A stretch of DNA of 13,037 nucleotides, from the NCBI GenBank assembly GCA_038237665.1, contig JBBRYK010000079.1:1-13037 (forward strand). Reading direction: 5' to 3'. Below are positions 6,333-12,899 of this stretch, piece after piece (position 1 is the stretch's first letter; every line of letters starts with the position of its first letter). This DNA comes from JBBRYK01 sp038237665 (GTDB taxonomy: Bacteria; Actinomycetota; Thermoleophilia; Gaiellales; Gaiellaceae). Under the pieces are notes generated by a model. It was not told the origin of the DNA and did not search any database. It saw nothing but the letters and a program-made list of their open reading frames with translations. Made by a program: the position numbers and the translations under genes.

Positions 6333-6677
6333 ATGAGCGAACTCCTCGATCCTGTCTCGTGCTGCGCACCGCTCGCGGCCTCGGCGCTGTCGGACGCGGA
6401 GGTCGACGCGACCGCCGCGATCTTCCGTGCCCTCGGCGATCCCGCCCGGGTGCGGATCGTCAACTGCCTCGCGACCAGCGACGGCCCGGTCTGTCCCTGT
6501 GAGCTGATCGAACCGCTCGGACTCGGCCAGCCGACCGTGAGCCACCACCTCAAGACGCTCGTCGAGGCGGGGCTTCTGGAGCGCCAACAGCGGGGTCGCT
6601 GGGCTTATTTCAGCCTCCGCCCCGAGGCTGTTCGCCGCCTGACCGCTCTCGCCGACCTGAAGGGAGTGTGCTGCTGA
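6333..6677 (+). CDS. arsR: ArsR-family arsenic-responsive repressor
   Basis: 114-residue winged-helix repressor of the SmtB/ArsR family. The recognition region reads GLGQPTVSHHLKTLVEAGLL (63-82), followed by the wing QQRGRWAYFSL. Cysteines: C10-C11 near the N-terminus, C54 and C56 (VCPC) in the helix where E. coli ArsR has its CVC pair, and C113-C114 at the very end. The N-terminal pair plus C54 resembles the Cys15/Cys16/Cys55 trithiolate described for C. glutamicum ArsR; the extra CxC and terminal pair are additional thiols. Trivalent arsenic or antimony should bind and release DNA. ATG 6333 is preferred over ATG 6321, which lies inside O2 and upstream of the predicted transcript start. The TGA overlaps the arsM ATG by 1 nt, so the two genes are translationally coupled and autoregulated. 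Confidence 0.88.
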   Translation: MSELLDPVSCCAPLAASALSDAEVDATAAIFRALGDPARVRIVNCLATSDGPVCPCELIEPLGLGQPTVSHHLKTLVEAGLLERQQRGRWAYFSLRPEAVRRLTALADLKGVCC

Positions 6678-7501
6678 TGACGACGTCTCGGGACGAGCTT
6701 CGCGAGGAAGTGCGCCGGCGCTACGCGGACGCCGCGACCGCAGCGACCAGTGCAAGCGCAGGCTGCGGCAGCGGCTCCTGCTGCGCCGATGCGGGCGAGA
6801 AAGCGCGGTTCGGCAGCGCGCTCTACACCTCCGAGGAACGTGGCGAGCTTCCCGACGCCGCGGCGCTTGCGAGCCTCGGTTGCGGCAACCCGACGGCGGT
6901 CGCCGACCTCGCCGAGGGCGAGACGGTGCTCGACCTCGGCTCCGGCGGCGGCATCGACGTGCTCCTCTCGGCGAAGAGGGTCGGCCCGACGGGCGTCGCC
7001 TACGGGCTCGACATGACCGAGGAGATGCTCGCTCTCGCCCGCCGGAATGCGGAGGAAGCCGGAGTCCGCAACGCGATCTTCCTCCGCGGGCTGATCGAGG
7101 ACATCCCGCTACCCGCGGAATCGGTGGACGTCGTGATCTCGAACTGCGTGATCAATCTCTCGGTCGACAAGCCGGCCGTGTTCGCCGAGCTCGCCCGGGT
7201 GATCAAGCCGGGTGGGCGCATCGGCGTCTCCGACGTCGTCGCCGAGGACCGGCTTTCAACGGAGGAGCGCGGGCGGCGAGGAAATCACGTGGGCTGTATC
7301 GCCGGCGCGCTCTCGAAGAGCGAGTACGAGGGAGCGCTGGCAGCTGCCGGCTTCGCCGACGTCTCGGTCACGTTCACGCACGAGGTGGCGGACGGGATGC
7401 ACGGCGCGATCGTGAAGGCGCGCAGGCCCGCAGCGACGACCGAGGCGCACGCGAAGTCGCTTCCCCTGGTCGAACAGACCTCTCGCGCCGGCTGCTGCTA
7501 G
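6677..7501 (+). CDS. arsM: arsenite S-adenosylmethionine methyltransferase (ArsM)
   Basis: Cytosolic enzyme that methylates trivalent arsenic with S-adenosylmethionine. 274 residues from ATG 6677, which overlaps the arsR stop (TGATG). The SAM site is LDLGSGGGIDVLL (85-97) with GLDMTEEML (110-118). The catalytic cysteines are all present: C69 (LGCGNP), C157 (SNCVINLS) and C207 (VGCIAGAL). The 50-residue spacing between the last two equals that of Cys174 and Cys224 in the algal enzyme, and C69 corresponds to its Cys72. Extra cysteines occur at 30, 35 and 36 and as a terminal pair 273-274, possibly for metalloid capture. GTG 6668 is a less likely start. No arsenate reductase or efflux gene is next to it, so this is a minimal regulator-plus-methylase unit. 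Confidence 0.93.
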   Translation: MTTSRDELREEVRRRYADAATAATSASAGCGSGSCCADAGEKARFGSALYTSEERGELPDAAALASLGCGNPTAVADLAEGETVLDLGSGGGIDVLLSAKRVGPTGVAYGLDMTEEMLALARRNAEEAGVRNAIFLRGLIEDIPLPAESVDVVISNCVINLSVDKPAVFAELARVIKPGGRIGVSDVVAEDRLSTEERGRRGNHVGCIAGALSKSEYEGALAAAGFADVSVTFTHEVADGMHGAIVKARRPAATTEAHAKSLPLVEQTSRAGCC

Positions 7502-7505
7502 CGGC

Positions 7506-8090
7506 TCAACGAGTCTTGGTCGACTCGGCCGCGGTCTCGTCGACCATGATGCCCTCGCGGGCGAGCGCGAGCTGCACGTCTTCGCGCGCCTTGTAGATCC
7601 GCCACTTGACCGTGGCGAGCGTGATCTCGAGCGCGTCCGCGATCTCGGTGTAGGAGAGCCCGACGACGTCACGCAGGAGGAGGGCCATTTTGAGATCCTC
7701 GTTCAGGTCCTCGACCGCACGCCAGACGGCGTCGATCGCCTCGAGGCGCTCGAACGGCTGGTCGAGAACCTCGAGACCCGGCAGGTCGTCGAGCGCGACG
7801 GGCGACCTCGGCCTTCGCTCGTTCGCGCGGAGCTCGTCGAGCACCCGGTTCTTCGTCACCTGAAAGAGCCACGTGGTGAACCGGCAGCGGAGCGAGAACT
7901 TGGGCAGGCCCTGGAAGACGCGCAGGAAAACCTCCTGCGTCAGATCCTCGGCGAGCGACCGATCGCCCACCAGCCGGTACACGTAGTTGAAGACCGGCGT
8001 CTCGTACGCGCGCACGATGATCGAGAAGGCGCGCTCGTCGCCCTTTTGCGCTTTCCGGAGAACTCCGAGATCAGGTTGCGCGAGTGACAA
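7506..8090 (-). CDS. ECF-type RNA polymerase sigma factor (sigma-70 family)
   Basis: 194-residue group 4 (extracytoplasmic function) sigma factor. Region 2 spans about 19-90 and includes AEDLTQEVFLRVFQ (47-60) and FTTWLFQVTKNRVLDELR. A linker follows (91-120), then region 4 (about 122-172) with SYTEIADALEITLATVKWRIYKAR as the helix-turn-helix. A 20-residue tail follows. TTG 8090 is the only start: no other ATG, GTG or TTG lies before region 2, and an in-frame stop lies upstream. No anti-sigma gene is adjacent; the gene ends 4 nt from the convergent arsM stop and lies 76 nt downstream of gpmI on the same strand. Its regulon and signal cannot be told. It may be partly transcribed by read-through from the glycolytic operon. 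Confidence 0.9.
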   Translation of the reverse strand: MSLAQPDLGVLRKAQKGDERAFSIIVRAYETPVFNYVYRLVGDRSLAEDLTQEVFLRVFQGLPKFSLRCRFTTWLFQVTKNRVLDELRANERRPRSPVALDDLPGLEVLDQPFERLEAIDAVWRAVEDLNEDLKMALLLRDVVGLSYTEIADALEITLATVKWRIYKAREDVQLALAREGIMVDETAAESTKTR

Positions 8091-8166
8091 GGTGCCGGAG
8101 TATAGCGCGGTGCATAGATGACTGAGCCGTATTCATGCCGCGATCAACACAATTCTCACGCTCGTA
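8091..8166 (-). promoter_or_regulatory. AT-richer gap between gpmI and the sigma-factor gene, with candidate -10
   Basis: This 76-nt gap is less GC-rich than its surroundings. On the minus strand TATACT (8104 to 8099, 5 of 6 to TATAAT) sits 8 nt before TTG 8090, which would give an almost leaderless transcript. No convincing -35 lies 16-18 nt further upstream, as expected if an alternative sigma factor reads it, and no Shine-Dalgarno is seen. No hairpin-plus-U-tract terminator for gpmI is visible. Confidence 0.4.
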
Positions 8167-9633
8167 TTACGTTCCTCTGCGGTCCAGTGGATTTCCTAAC
8201 AGGAGGCTCGCTCCGGTCATGAGGTCCGGCTTCGGTAGGCCCAACAACCCCAGGCACGTCGGCGCCAGGTCGCGGAGGCCGCCGCCAGAGCGAATGGCAG
8301 GCCCCGGCTCGGTGACGACGAGCGGCACCGGGTTCGTCGAGTGGGCCGTGTCCGGGCTCCCATCGGCTTCGAGCATCTCCTCGGCGTTTCCGTGGTCAGC
8401 GGTGATCACGGCGACTCCACCCGCCCGCTGAACGGCGTCGACGACCGTGCCCAGACACGTGTCGACCGTCTGCACTGCGGCGACCGCCGCCGGAATCAGA
8501 CCGGTGTGGCCGACCATGTCCGGGTTGGCGAAGTTGACGATCCCGAAGCGATAGCCCTTGCCGATCTCTCGAGCGAAGCGGGCTGCAACCTCGGGTGCGG
8601 ACATCTCCGGTTTCTCGTCGTAGGTCGCCACGTCGCGCGGCGACGGCACCAGGATGCGAGTCTCCCCTGCCCACTCCTCCTCGTGCCCGCCGTTGAAGAA
8701 GTAGGTGACGTGCGCGTACTTCTCCGTCTCCGCGGCGTGGAGCTGGCGCGCCGACTGCCGGGCGAGCACCTCGGCGAGCGTCTCCGGCACGTCCTGCTCC
8801 TCGAAGACGACCGGGCAGTCGAGGTCGTCGCGGTAGCGGGTCATCGTCGTCAGGTCGTAGCCGCCTTCGAGCAGGCGCTGCAAGAGCTGCCGGGCGCGGT
8901 CGGGCCGGAAGTTGAAGAAGATCGCGGCGTCCTCCTTCCGAAGTCTCGGCCGCCCTTCGAGCACGATCGGCTCGATGAACTCGTCAGTGACACCCCGGTC
9001 GTAGCTGGCGCGCACTGCCACGACAGGATCCAAGGCGACCTCGCTCTCGCCGGCGGTGATCGCCCGGAACGCACGATCGGTCCGCTCCCAACGCCCGTCC
9101 CGGTCCATCGCGTAGTAGCGGCCGCAGACGGTGGCGATCCGCTCGGTCGGGAGCTCGGCCAGATCGTGAACCGCCGCCCGGGGTGAGACGTCCCGGCCGT
9201 CGGTGAAGGCGTGAATCCACGTCTTCTCCGGCGCGAAGCGAAGGAGCGCGCGAACGTGGTTGATGTGCGAATGGACGCCGCCGTAGGAGACGAGCCCGAG
9301 CAGGTGCACCCGCTCGGCGCGCTCGAACGCCGAGACGAGAGCGGGGTTCTGGAAGAAGGACCCGTCTTCGATCGCCTTGTTCACGCGCATCAGGTCCTGG
9401 TAGAGGATCCGCCCGGACCCGATCGTCAGGTGGCCGACCTCGGAGTTCCCCATCTGCCCGGGCGGGAGGCCGACCGCCTCGCCGGACGCGTCCAGCGTCG
9501 TGTGCGGGAAGCCCGCCCAGAGCCGGTCGAACACGGGGGTCGCCGCGAGCTCCACCGCGTTTCCCGGCCCGGCCGGCGCACAGCCCCAGCCGTCGAGGAT
9601 GACGAGCGCTACGACCGGGTAGCCGCGAGACAA
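8167..9633 (-). CDS. gpmI: 2,3-bisphosphoglycerate-independent phosphoglycerate mutase
   Basis: Manganese-dependent cytosolic enzyme interconverting 3- and 2-phosphoglycerate. 488 residues (family about 510) of the alkaline phosphatase fold. Motifs: LDGWG with metal ligand D14, the phosphoserine nucleophile S64 in GQMGNSEVGH, VHSHINH and TDGRD of the transferase domain, FNFRPDRAR, and the second metal cluster NPDMVGHTG, TADHGNAEEM and DTAHSTNPVP. All expected catalytic segments are present. The start is TTG 9633, inside tpiA with a 25-nt overlap; it is the only start codon before the LDGW strand and has no clear Shine-Dalgarno, so reinitiation after tpiA is likely. It is the last gene of gap-pgk-tpiA-gpmI. 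No enolase gene follows in this window. Confidence 0.95.
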   Translation of the reverse strand: MSRGYPVVALVILDGWGCAPAGPGNAVELAATPVFDRLWAGFPHTTLDASGEAVGLPPGQMGNSEVGHLTIGSGRILYQDLMRVNKAIEDGSFFQNPALVSAFERAERVHLLGLVSYGGVHSHINHVRALLRFAPEKTWIHAFTDGRDVSPRAAVHDLAELPTERIATVCGRYYAMDRDGRWERTDRAFRAITAGESEVALDPVVAVRASYDRGVTDEFIEPIVLEGRPRLRKEDAAIFFNFRPDRARQLLQRLLEGGYDLTTMTRYRDDLDCPVVFEEQDVPETLAEVLARQSARQLHAAETEKYAHVTYFFNGGHEEEWAGETRILVPSPRDVATYDEKPEMSAPEVAARFAREIGKGYRFGIVNFANPDMVGHTGLIPAAVAAVQTVDTCLGTVVDAVQRAGGVAVITADHGNAEEMLEADGSPDTAHSTNPVPLVVTEPGPAIRSGGGLRDLAPTCLGLLGLPKPDLMTGASLLLGNPLDRRGT

Positions 9634-10307
9634 ATCGCTGCGAAGGAGTCGACGTCGAGGGAGGCGCCGCCCACGAGGGCTCCGTCGACGCCCTCCTGAC
9701 CGAGCAGCTCGGCGGCGTTCTGCGGCTTCACCGAGCCGCCGTAGAGGACGGGAACGTCCAGGCGAGATTTGATGAACGCATGCGCCTCCCGGGCGATCTC
9801 CGGGGCCGCCGTCTTGCCGGTTCCGATCGCCCAGACCGGCTCGTAGGCGACAACGAGATCGTCGTGGGCCTCGAGAACCGCCAGCTGCCGGCGCAGAACC
9901 GCCTCGGTCTCGCCGGCCTCGCGCTCGCTCTCGGTCTCACCGACGCACGCGATCACGGCAAGACCCGTCTCGAGCGCTGTACTCGCGCGCCGGCCGACCT
10001 GCTCGTCGGTCTCGCCGAAGTACTGCCGGCGCTCGGAGTGGCCCACGATGGCGCCGTAGACACCGAACTCGCGCAGCATCAGAGGAGAGACCTCGCCGGT
10101 GAACGCGCCCTCCGTCTCCCAGTGGACGTTCTGCGCGGCAACGGCGATCTCGGTGCCGGCGAGGAGCTGAACTGCCACGGCGAGCGATACGAAAGGGGGG
10201 CAGACGACGAGGCCGACCGTCCCGAGGTCGCGCTCGCGCAGCGCCACGCAGAACTTGGCGGTCTGCGCCGGGCCCTTGAACATCTTCCAGTTGGCCGCGA
10301 TCAGCAA
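9609..10307 (-). CDS. tpiA: triosephosphate isomerase
   Basis: Cytosolic TIM-barrel enzyme interconverting dihydroxyacetone phosphate and glyceraldehyde 3-phosphate. 232 residues, on the short side (usually about 250). Catalytic residues are N6 and K8 (AANWKM), H90 (VGHSERR) and E156 (YEPVWAIGTGK, with phosphate loop 6), followed by LYGGSVKPQN and ALVGGASL. TTG 10307 is the only possible start before the first strand and leaves almost no N-terminal extension. An AAGG overlapping the pgk stop lies 9 nt upstream and may serve as ribosome-binding site. The gene follows pgk by 10 nt and its last eight codons overlap gpmI. Confidence 0.95.
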   Translation of the reverse strand: MLIAANWKMFKGPAQTAKFCVALRERDLGTVGLVVCPPFVSLAVAVQLLAGTEIAVAAQNVHWETEGAFTGEVSPLMLREFGVYGAIVGHSERRQYFGETDEQVGRRASTALETGLAVIACVGETESEREAGETEAVLRRQLAVLEAHDDLVVAYEPVWAIGTGKTAAPEIAREAHAFIKSRLDVPVLYGGSVKPQNAAELLGQEGVDGALVGGASLDVDSFAAICLAATRS

Positions 10308-10317
10308 GGGCCGGACC

Positions 10318-11361
10318 TTACGCGCTCGGAATGGCCGCCACGCCGGGCAGCTCTTTCCCCTCGAGGAACTCGAGCGCTGCGCCGCCGCCCGTCGAGAGCC
10401 ACGACATCTGGTCCTGGAGCCCGAGCTCCGTCAGCGCCCGCGCCGAGTCGGCGCCGCCGACCACGGAGTGCGCGGACGATCGGGCCACCGCCTCGGCCAC
10501 GGCTCTGGTGCCCTGGGCGAAGCGCGGCCACTCGAACACGCCCATCGGGCCGTTCCAGAAGATCGTTCGCGCCTTCGCGATCTCGTCCGCGAACTCGCGG
10601 CGTGTCTCCGGGCCGATATCCAGCCCGAGCCATCCCACCGGGAGCTGGTCGTACGGGACGATCCTCGTCTCGGCGTCCGGCTCGAAAGCCGCTGCCGCGA
10701 CCACGTCCCGCGGCAGCTCGACCAGGAAGCCGAGCGCATTCCCGTCGCGCAGCTCCTCGGCCATCTTGCCGCCGACGAGCACGACGTCGGCTCTGCCTCC
10801 GAGGTTCCGGAGCACGCCGAGCTTGTCCTCGACCTTTGCCCCTCCCGAGACGAGAACGAACGGCCGCTCGACGTCGCCGAGGAGACGGCCGAGCTCCTCC
10901 AGCTCGCGCTCGAGCAGCAGGCCCGCATAGGCCGGAAGCAGCTGCGCGACGCCCACGGTCGAGGCATGTGCACGGTGAGCCGAGCCGAACGCGTCGTTGA
11001 CGAACAGGTCACGGCCCTCGGCGAGCTCGCGCGCGTAGTCCGGGTCGTTCTTCGTCTCTCCCGGATTGAAGCGCGTGTTCTCGAGAACGTGGATTCGCTC
11101 ATCCGGCAATAGCTCGCGCAGGCGTGCGGCCACGGGTGCCATCGAGAAGGCCGGGTCCGGGCCCTTCGGCCGTCCGAGGTGCGAACAGACCGCGACGTCA
11201 GCCGCGTCTCGCTCGAGCAGGAGCTCCAGGGTCGGCAGCGAGGCGCGAATCCGCGTGTCGTCGGCCACGCGGCCGTTCTCGAGCGGCACGTTCAGGTCGG
11301 AGCGCACGAGCACGCGCTTGCCGCCGACGTCGGCGTCGCGAACGCTCCTGGGTTTGTTCAC
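10318..11361 (-). CDS. pgk: phosphoglycerate kinase, compact form
   Basis: Cytosolic enzyme making ATP and 3-phosphoglycerate from 1,3-bisphosphoglycerate. 347 residues, against about 390-400 for most bacterial enzymes. Substrate-side motifs are intact: RSDLNVPL (20-27), SHLGRPKG (60-67), ENTRFNPGETKND (94-106) and NDAFGSAHRAHAS (122-134). So are nucleotide-side motifs: GGAKVEDK with K176 and K180, NGPMGVFEW (270-278), STGGGAALEFLEGKELPGVAAI at the end. Two stretches are missing: about 20 residues before LEN, and about 26 between VGGKM (197-200) and LPRDV. The usual GGGDS reads GGADS (302-306). GTG 11361 overlaps the gap stop by 1 nt (TAGTG) and fits the family N-terminus. Second gene of the operon. 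Confidence 0.93.
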   Translation of the reverse strand: MNKPRSVRDADVGGKRVLVRSDLNVPLENGRVADDTRIRASLPTLELLLERDAADVAVCSHLGRPKGPDPAFSMAPVAARLRELLPDERIHVLENTRFNPGETKNDPDYARELAEGRDLFVNDAFGSAHRAHASTVGVAQLLPAYAGLLLERELEELGRLLGDVERPFVLVSGGAKVEDKLGVLRNLGGRADVVLVGGKMAEELRDGNALGFLVELPRDVVAAAAFEPDAETRIVPYDQLPVGWLGLDIGPETRREFADEIAKARTIFWNGPMGVFEWPRFAQGTRAVAEAVARSSAHSVVGGADSARALTELGLQDQMSWLSTGGGAALEFLEGKELPGVAAIPSA

Positions 11362-12377
11362 TAGACGATTCTGCTGATCAGGTCGACGAGCCGGCACGAG
11401 TAGCCCCACTCGTTGTCGTACCAGCCGATCACCTTGACCTGATTGGCATGCGCCATCGTCGACAGGCCGTCGATGATGCAGGACGAGGAATTGCCGACGA
11501 TGTCGGAGGAAACGATCGCGTCCTCCGTGTACTCGAGCACCCCCTCCCAGCCGCCCTTCCCGGCAGCACTGCGATACGCCTCGTTGACCTCCTCCCTCGA
11601 AGCCTCCCGGCCGAGGATGCAGACGAGGTCGGTCACGCTGCCGTCGGGGACGGGCACGCGCATCGCCATGCCGTCCAGCTTGCCCTTCAACTCGGGAATC
11701 ACCTCGCCGATCGCCCGCGCCGCGCCCGTCGAAGTGGGGACGATGTTCTGCGGCGCGGAACGCATCCGGCGCAGATCGGGCTTGCCCTTGCGCGTAAGCG
11801 CGATCTGATCCTGCAGCTGCTGCTCCGTCGTATAGGCGTGGATCGTCGTCATGAAGCCCGACTGGATCCCGAAGGTGTCGAGGAGGATCTTCGCCATCGG
11901 GCCGAGCGAATTCGTCGTACAGGACGCGTTGGAGACGATGTGGTGCTTCTCCCGGTCGTAGGCATCGTCGTTGACGCCGAGCACGAGCGTCACGTCCGGA
12001 TCCGTGGCGGGTGCCGAGATGATCACCTTCCGCGCCCCGGCCTGAAGATGCTTCGCCGCGCCCTCCCGGTCGGTGAAGAGGCCCGTCGACTCCACCACGA
12101 CGTCGACCTCCAGGTCCTTCCAGGGCAGCGCTTCCGGTTCACGTTCGGAGAGCACACGAAACGAGTTGCCCTCGACGGAGATCTCGTCCCCGGCTACCTC
12201 GACGGCTGCCTGGAGAACGCCGTGGGTCGAGTCGTAGCGCAGCATGTGCGCGAGGATCTCGGGCGAAGCGAGATCGTTGACCGCGACCACCTCGAACCCG
12301 CCTCCGCGGGCCAGGTGCGCGCGATAGAAGTTCCGGCCGATCCTGCCGAAGCCGTTGATCCCGACACGTGTAGCCAC
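11361..12377 (-). CDS. gap: glyceraldehyde-3-phosphate dehydrogenase
   Basis: Cytosolic enzyme that oxidises and phosphorylates glyceraldehyde 3-phosphate to 1,3-bisphosphoglycerate with reduction of a nicotinamide cofactor. 338 residues, normal length. NINGFGRIGR-type Rossmann motif (GINGFGRIGR, 6-15), D35 at the end of the second strand, catalytic C153 in SNASCTTNSLGP, H180 in TTIHAYT, the TSTGAA phosphate loop (215-220) and the C-terminal WYDNEWGYSCR. NAD is the likely cofactor, but D35 alone does not decide it. GTG 12377 has a strong Shine-Dalgarno, GGAGGAG (12389 to 12383), five bases upstream. It heads the gap-pgk-tpiA-gpmI operon; a weak -10-like TAGACT (12413 to 12408) lies in the gap before it. 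Confidence 0.96.
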   Translation of the reverse strand: MATRVGINGFGRIGRNFYRAHLARGGGFEVVAVNDLASPEILAHMLRYDSTHGVLQAAVEVAGDEISVEGNSFRVLSEREPEALPWKDLEVDVVVESTGLFTDREGAAKHLQAGARKVIISAPATDPDVTLVLGVNDDAYDREKHHIVSNASCTTNSLGPMAKILLDTFGIQSGFMTTIHAYTTEQQLQDQIALTRKGKPDLRRMRSAPQNIVPTSTGAARAIGEVIPELKGKLDGMAMRVPVPDGSVTDLVCILGREASREEVNEAYRSAAGKGGWEGVLEYTEDAIVSSDIVGNSSSCIIDGLSTMAHANQVKVIGWYDNEWGYSCRLVDLISRIV

Positions 12378-12423
12378 TCCGACTCCTCCCCCTCGATTGC
12401 GGAGCGGAGTCTAATCGGGGGGT

Positions 12424-12849
12424 TCAGCAGCCGCCGAACTTGAGCCGGACGGAGCCGGAGCCCGCCAGCCGCCCGCCGCTTCTGATCTCGATGCGGTAAA
12501 CGCCCTCCTCGAGCGCGCCCTTCGTCCGGTAGAGGTTGAAGGCGGTTCGCCCCGCGTCGCCGTCCTCCCAGCGAAACGGGAACGAGAAGACCTTCTTGCC
12601 GTTGAAGAACCAGGTCGCCGAGCTCGGAACCTTGTCGCGCATGCCGCTGAAGCGGACGAACGCGTAGAGCGTCTTGATCGGCCTCGCCGTGCAGGAGGTA
12701 CCACCCGCGACCGCATCCCGCGGCGGGAGGCCGCCCTTCGCCTTCGTTGCCGCCCAGGCCACGACGCGCACCTTGCCGGCGTCGACGGTCGCACCAGTGA
12801 CCGCTGGCAGCGCGAGCGCGATCAGGAGGATGGCAAGCACGCGCCGCAC
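12424..12849 (-). CDS. small secreted protein of unknown function
   Basis: 141 residues with a clear Sec signal peptide (MRR followed by a hydrophobic run to about residue 17, likely cut after VTGA at 20). The mature part is about 120 residues, rich in predicted beta strands (VRVVAW, LYAFVRF, TWFFNG, KVFSFPFRW, VYRIEIR, SVRLKF), suggesting an Ig-like or jelly-roll sandwich. Two cysteines, C53 and the final residue C141, could form a disulfide closing the domain. I do not recognise the family. GTG 12849 is the best start; no Shine-Dalgarno is seen. It lies 46 nt upstream of gap on the same strand, so read-through into the operon is possible. Confidence 0.75.
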   Translation of the reverse strand: MRRVLAILLIALALPAVTGATVDAGKVRVVAWAATKAKGGLPPRDAVAGGTSCTARPIKTLYAFVRFSGMRDKVPSSATWFFNGKKVFSFPFRWEDGDAGRTAFNLYRTKGALEEGVYRIEIRSGGRLAGSGSVRLKFGGC

Positions 12850-12866
12850 GAGCGGTAGGTAAGCCG

Positions 12867-12899
12867 GTCAACGCCGTTCCGTCAAGCGTTGCGCGTCAA
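12867..12899. repeat. three GTCAA direct repeats with 14-bp period
   Basis: GTCAA occurs at 12867-12871, 12881-12885 and 12895-12899, exactly 14 bp apart. On the minus strand they read TTGACC, TTGACG and TTGACG, upstream of the secreted-protein gene. The middle one, followed 17 nt later by TTACCT, could be a -35/-10 pair giving a leaderless message at GTG 12849. They may be a tandem activator or repressor site, or chance. Confidence 0.4.

Noticed and set aside
6488..6500. GGTCTGTCCCTG inside arsR resembling the REP-like core
   Set aside because: It lacks one C and the G-run, forms no matching hairpin, and encodes the conserved VCPC of ArsR, so the likeness is a coincidence of coding.
7509..7545. 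Inverted repeats GAGTC/GACTC and GGTCGA/TCGACC after arsM as a bidirectional terminator
   Set aside because: The stems are short (5-6 bp), the second has a long loop, there is no U-tract, and both lie within the sigma-factor coding region.
9780..12443. Long plus-strand open frames opposite tpiA, pgk and gap
   Set aside because: These are antisense shadows of clearly identified glycolytic genes, with low-complexity Arg/Pro/Ala-rich products and no motifs.
12194..12871. A 225-codon minus-strand frame spanning the secreted protein and the start of gap
   Set aside because: It overlaps two better frames, lacks any motif, and its C-terminal part is an out-of-frame copy of the gap coding DNA.
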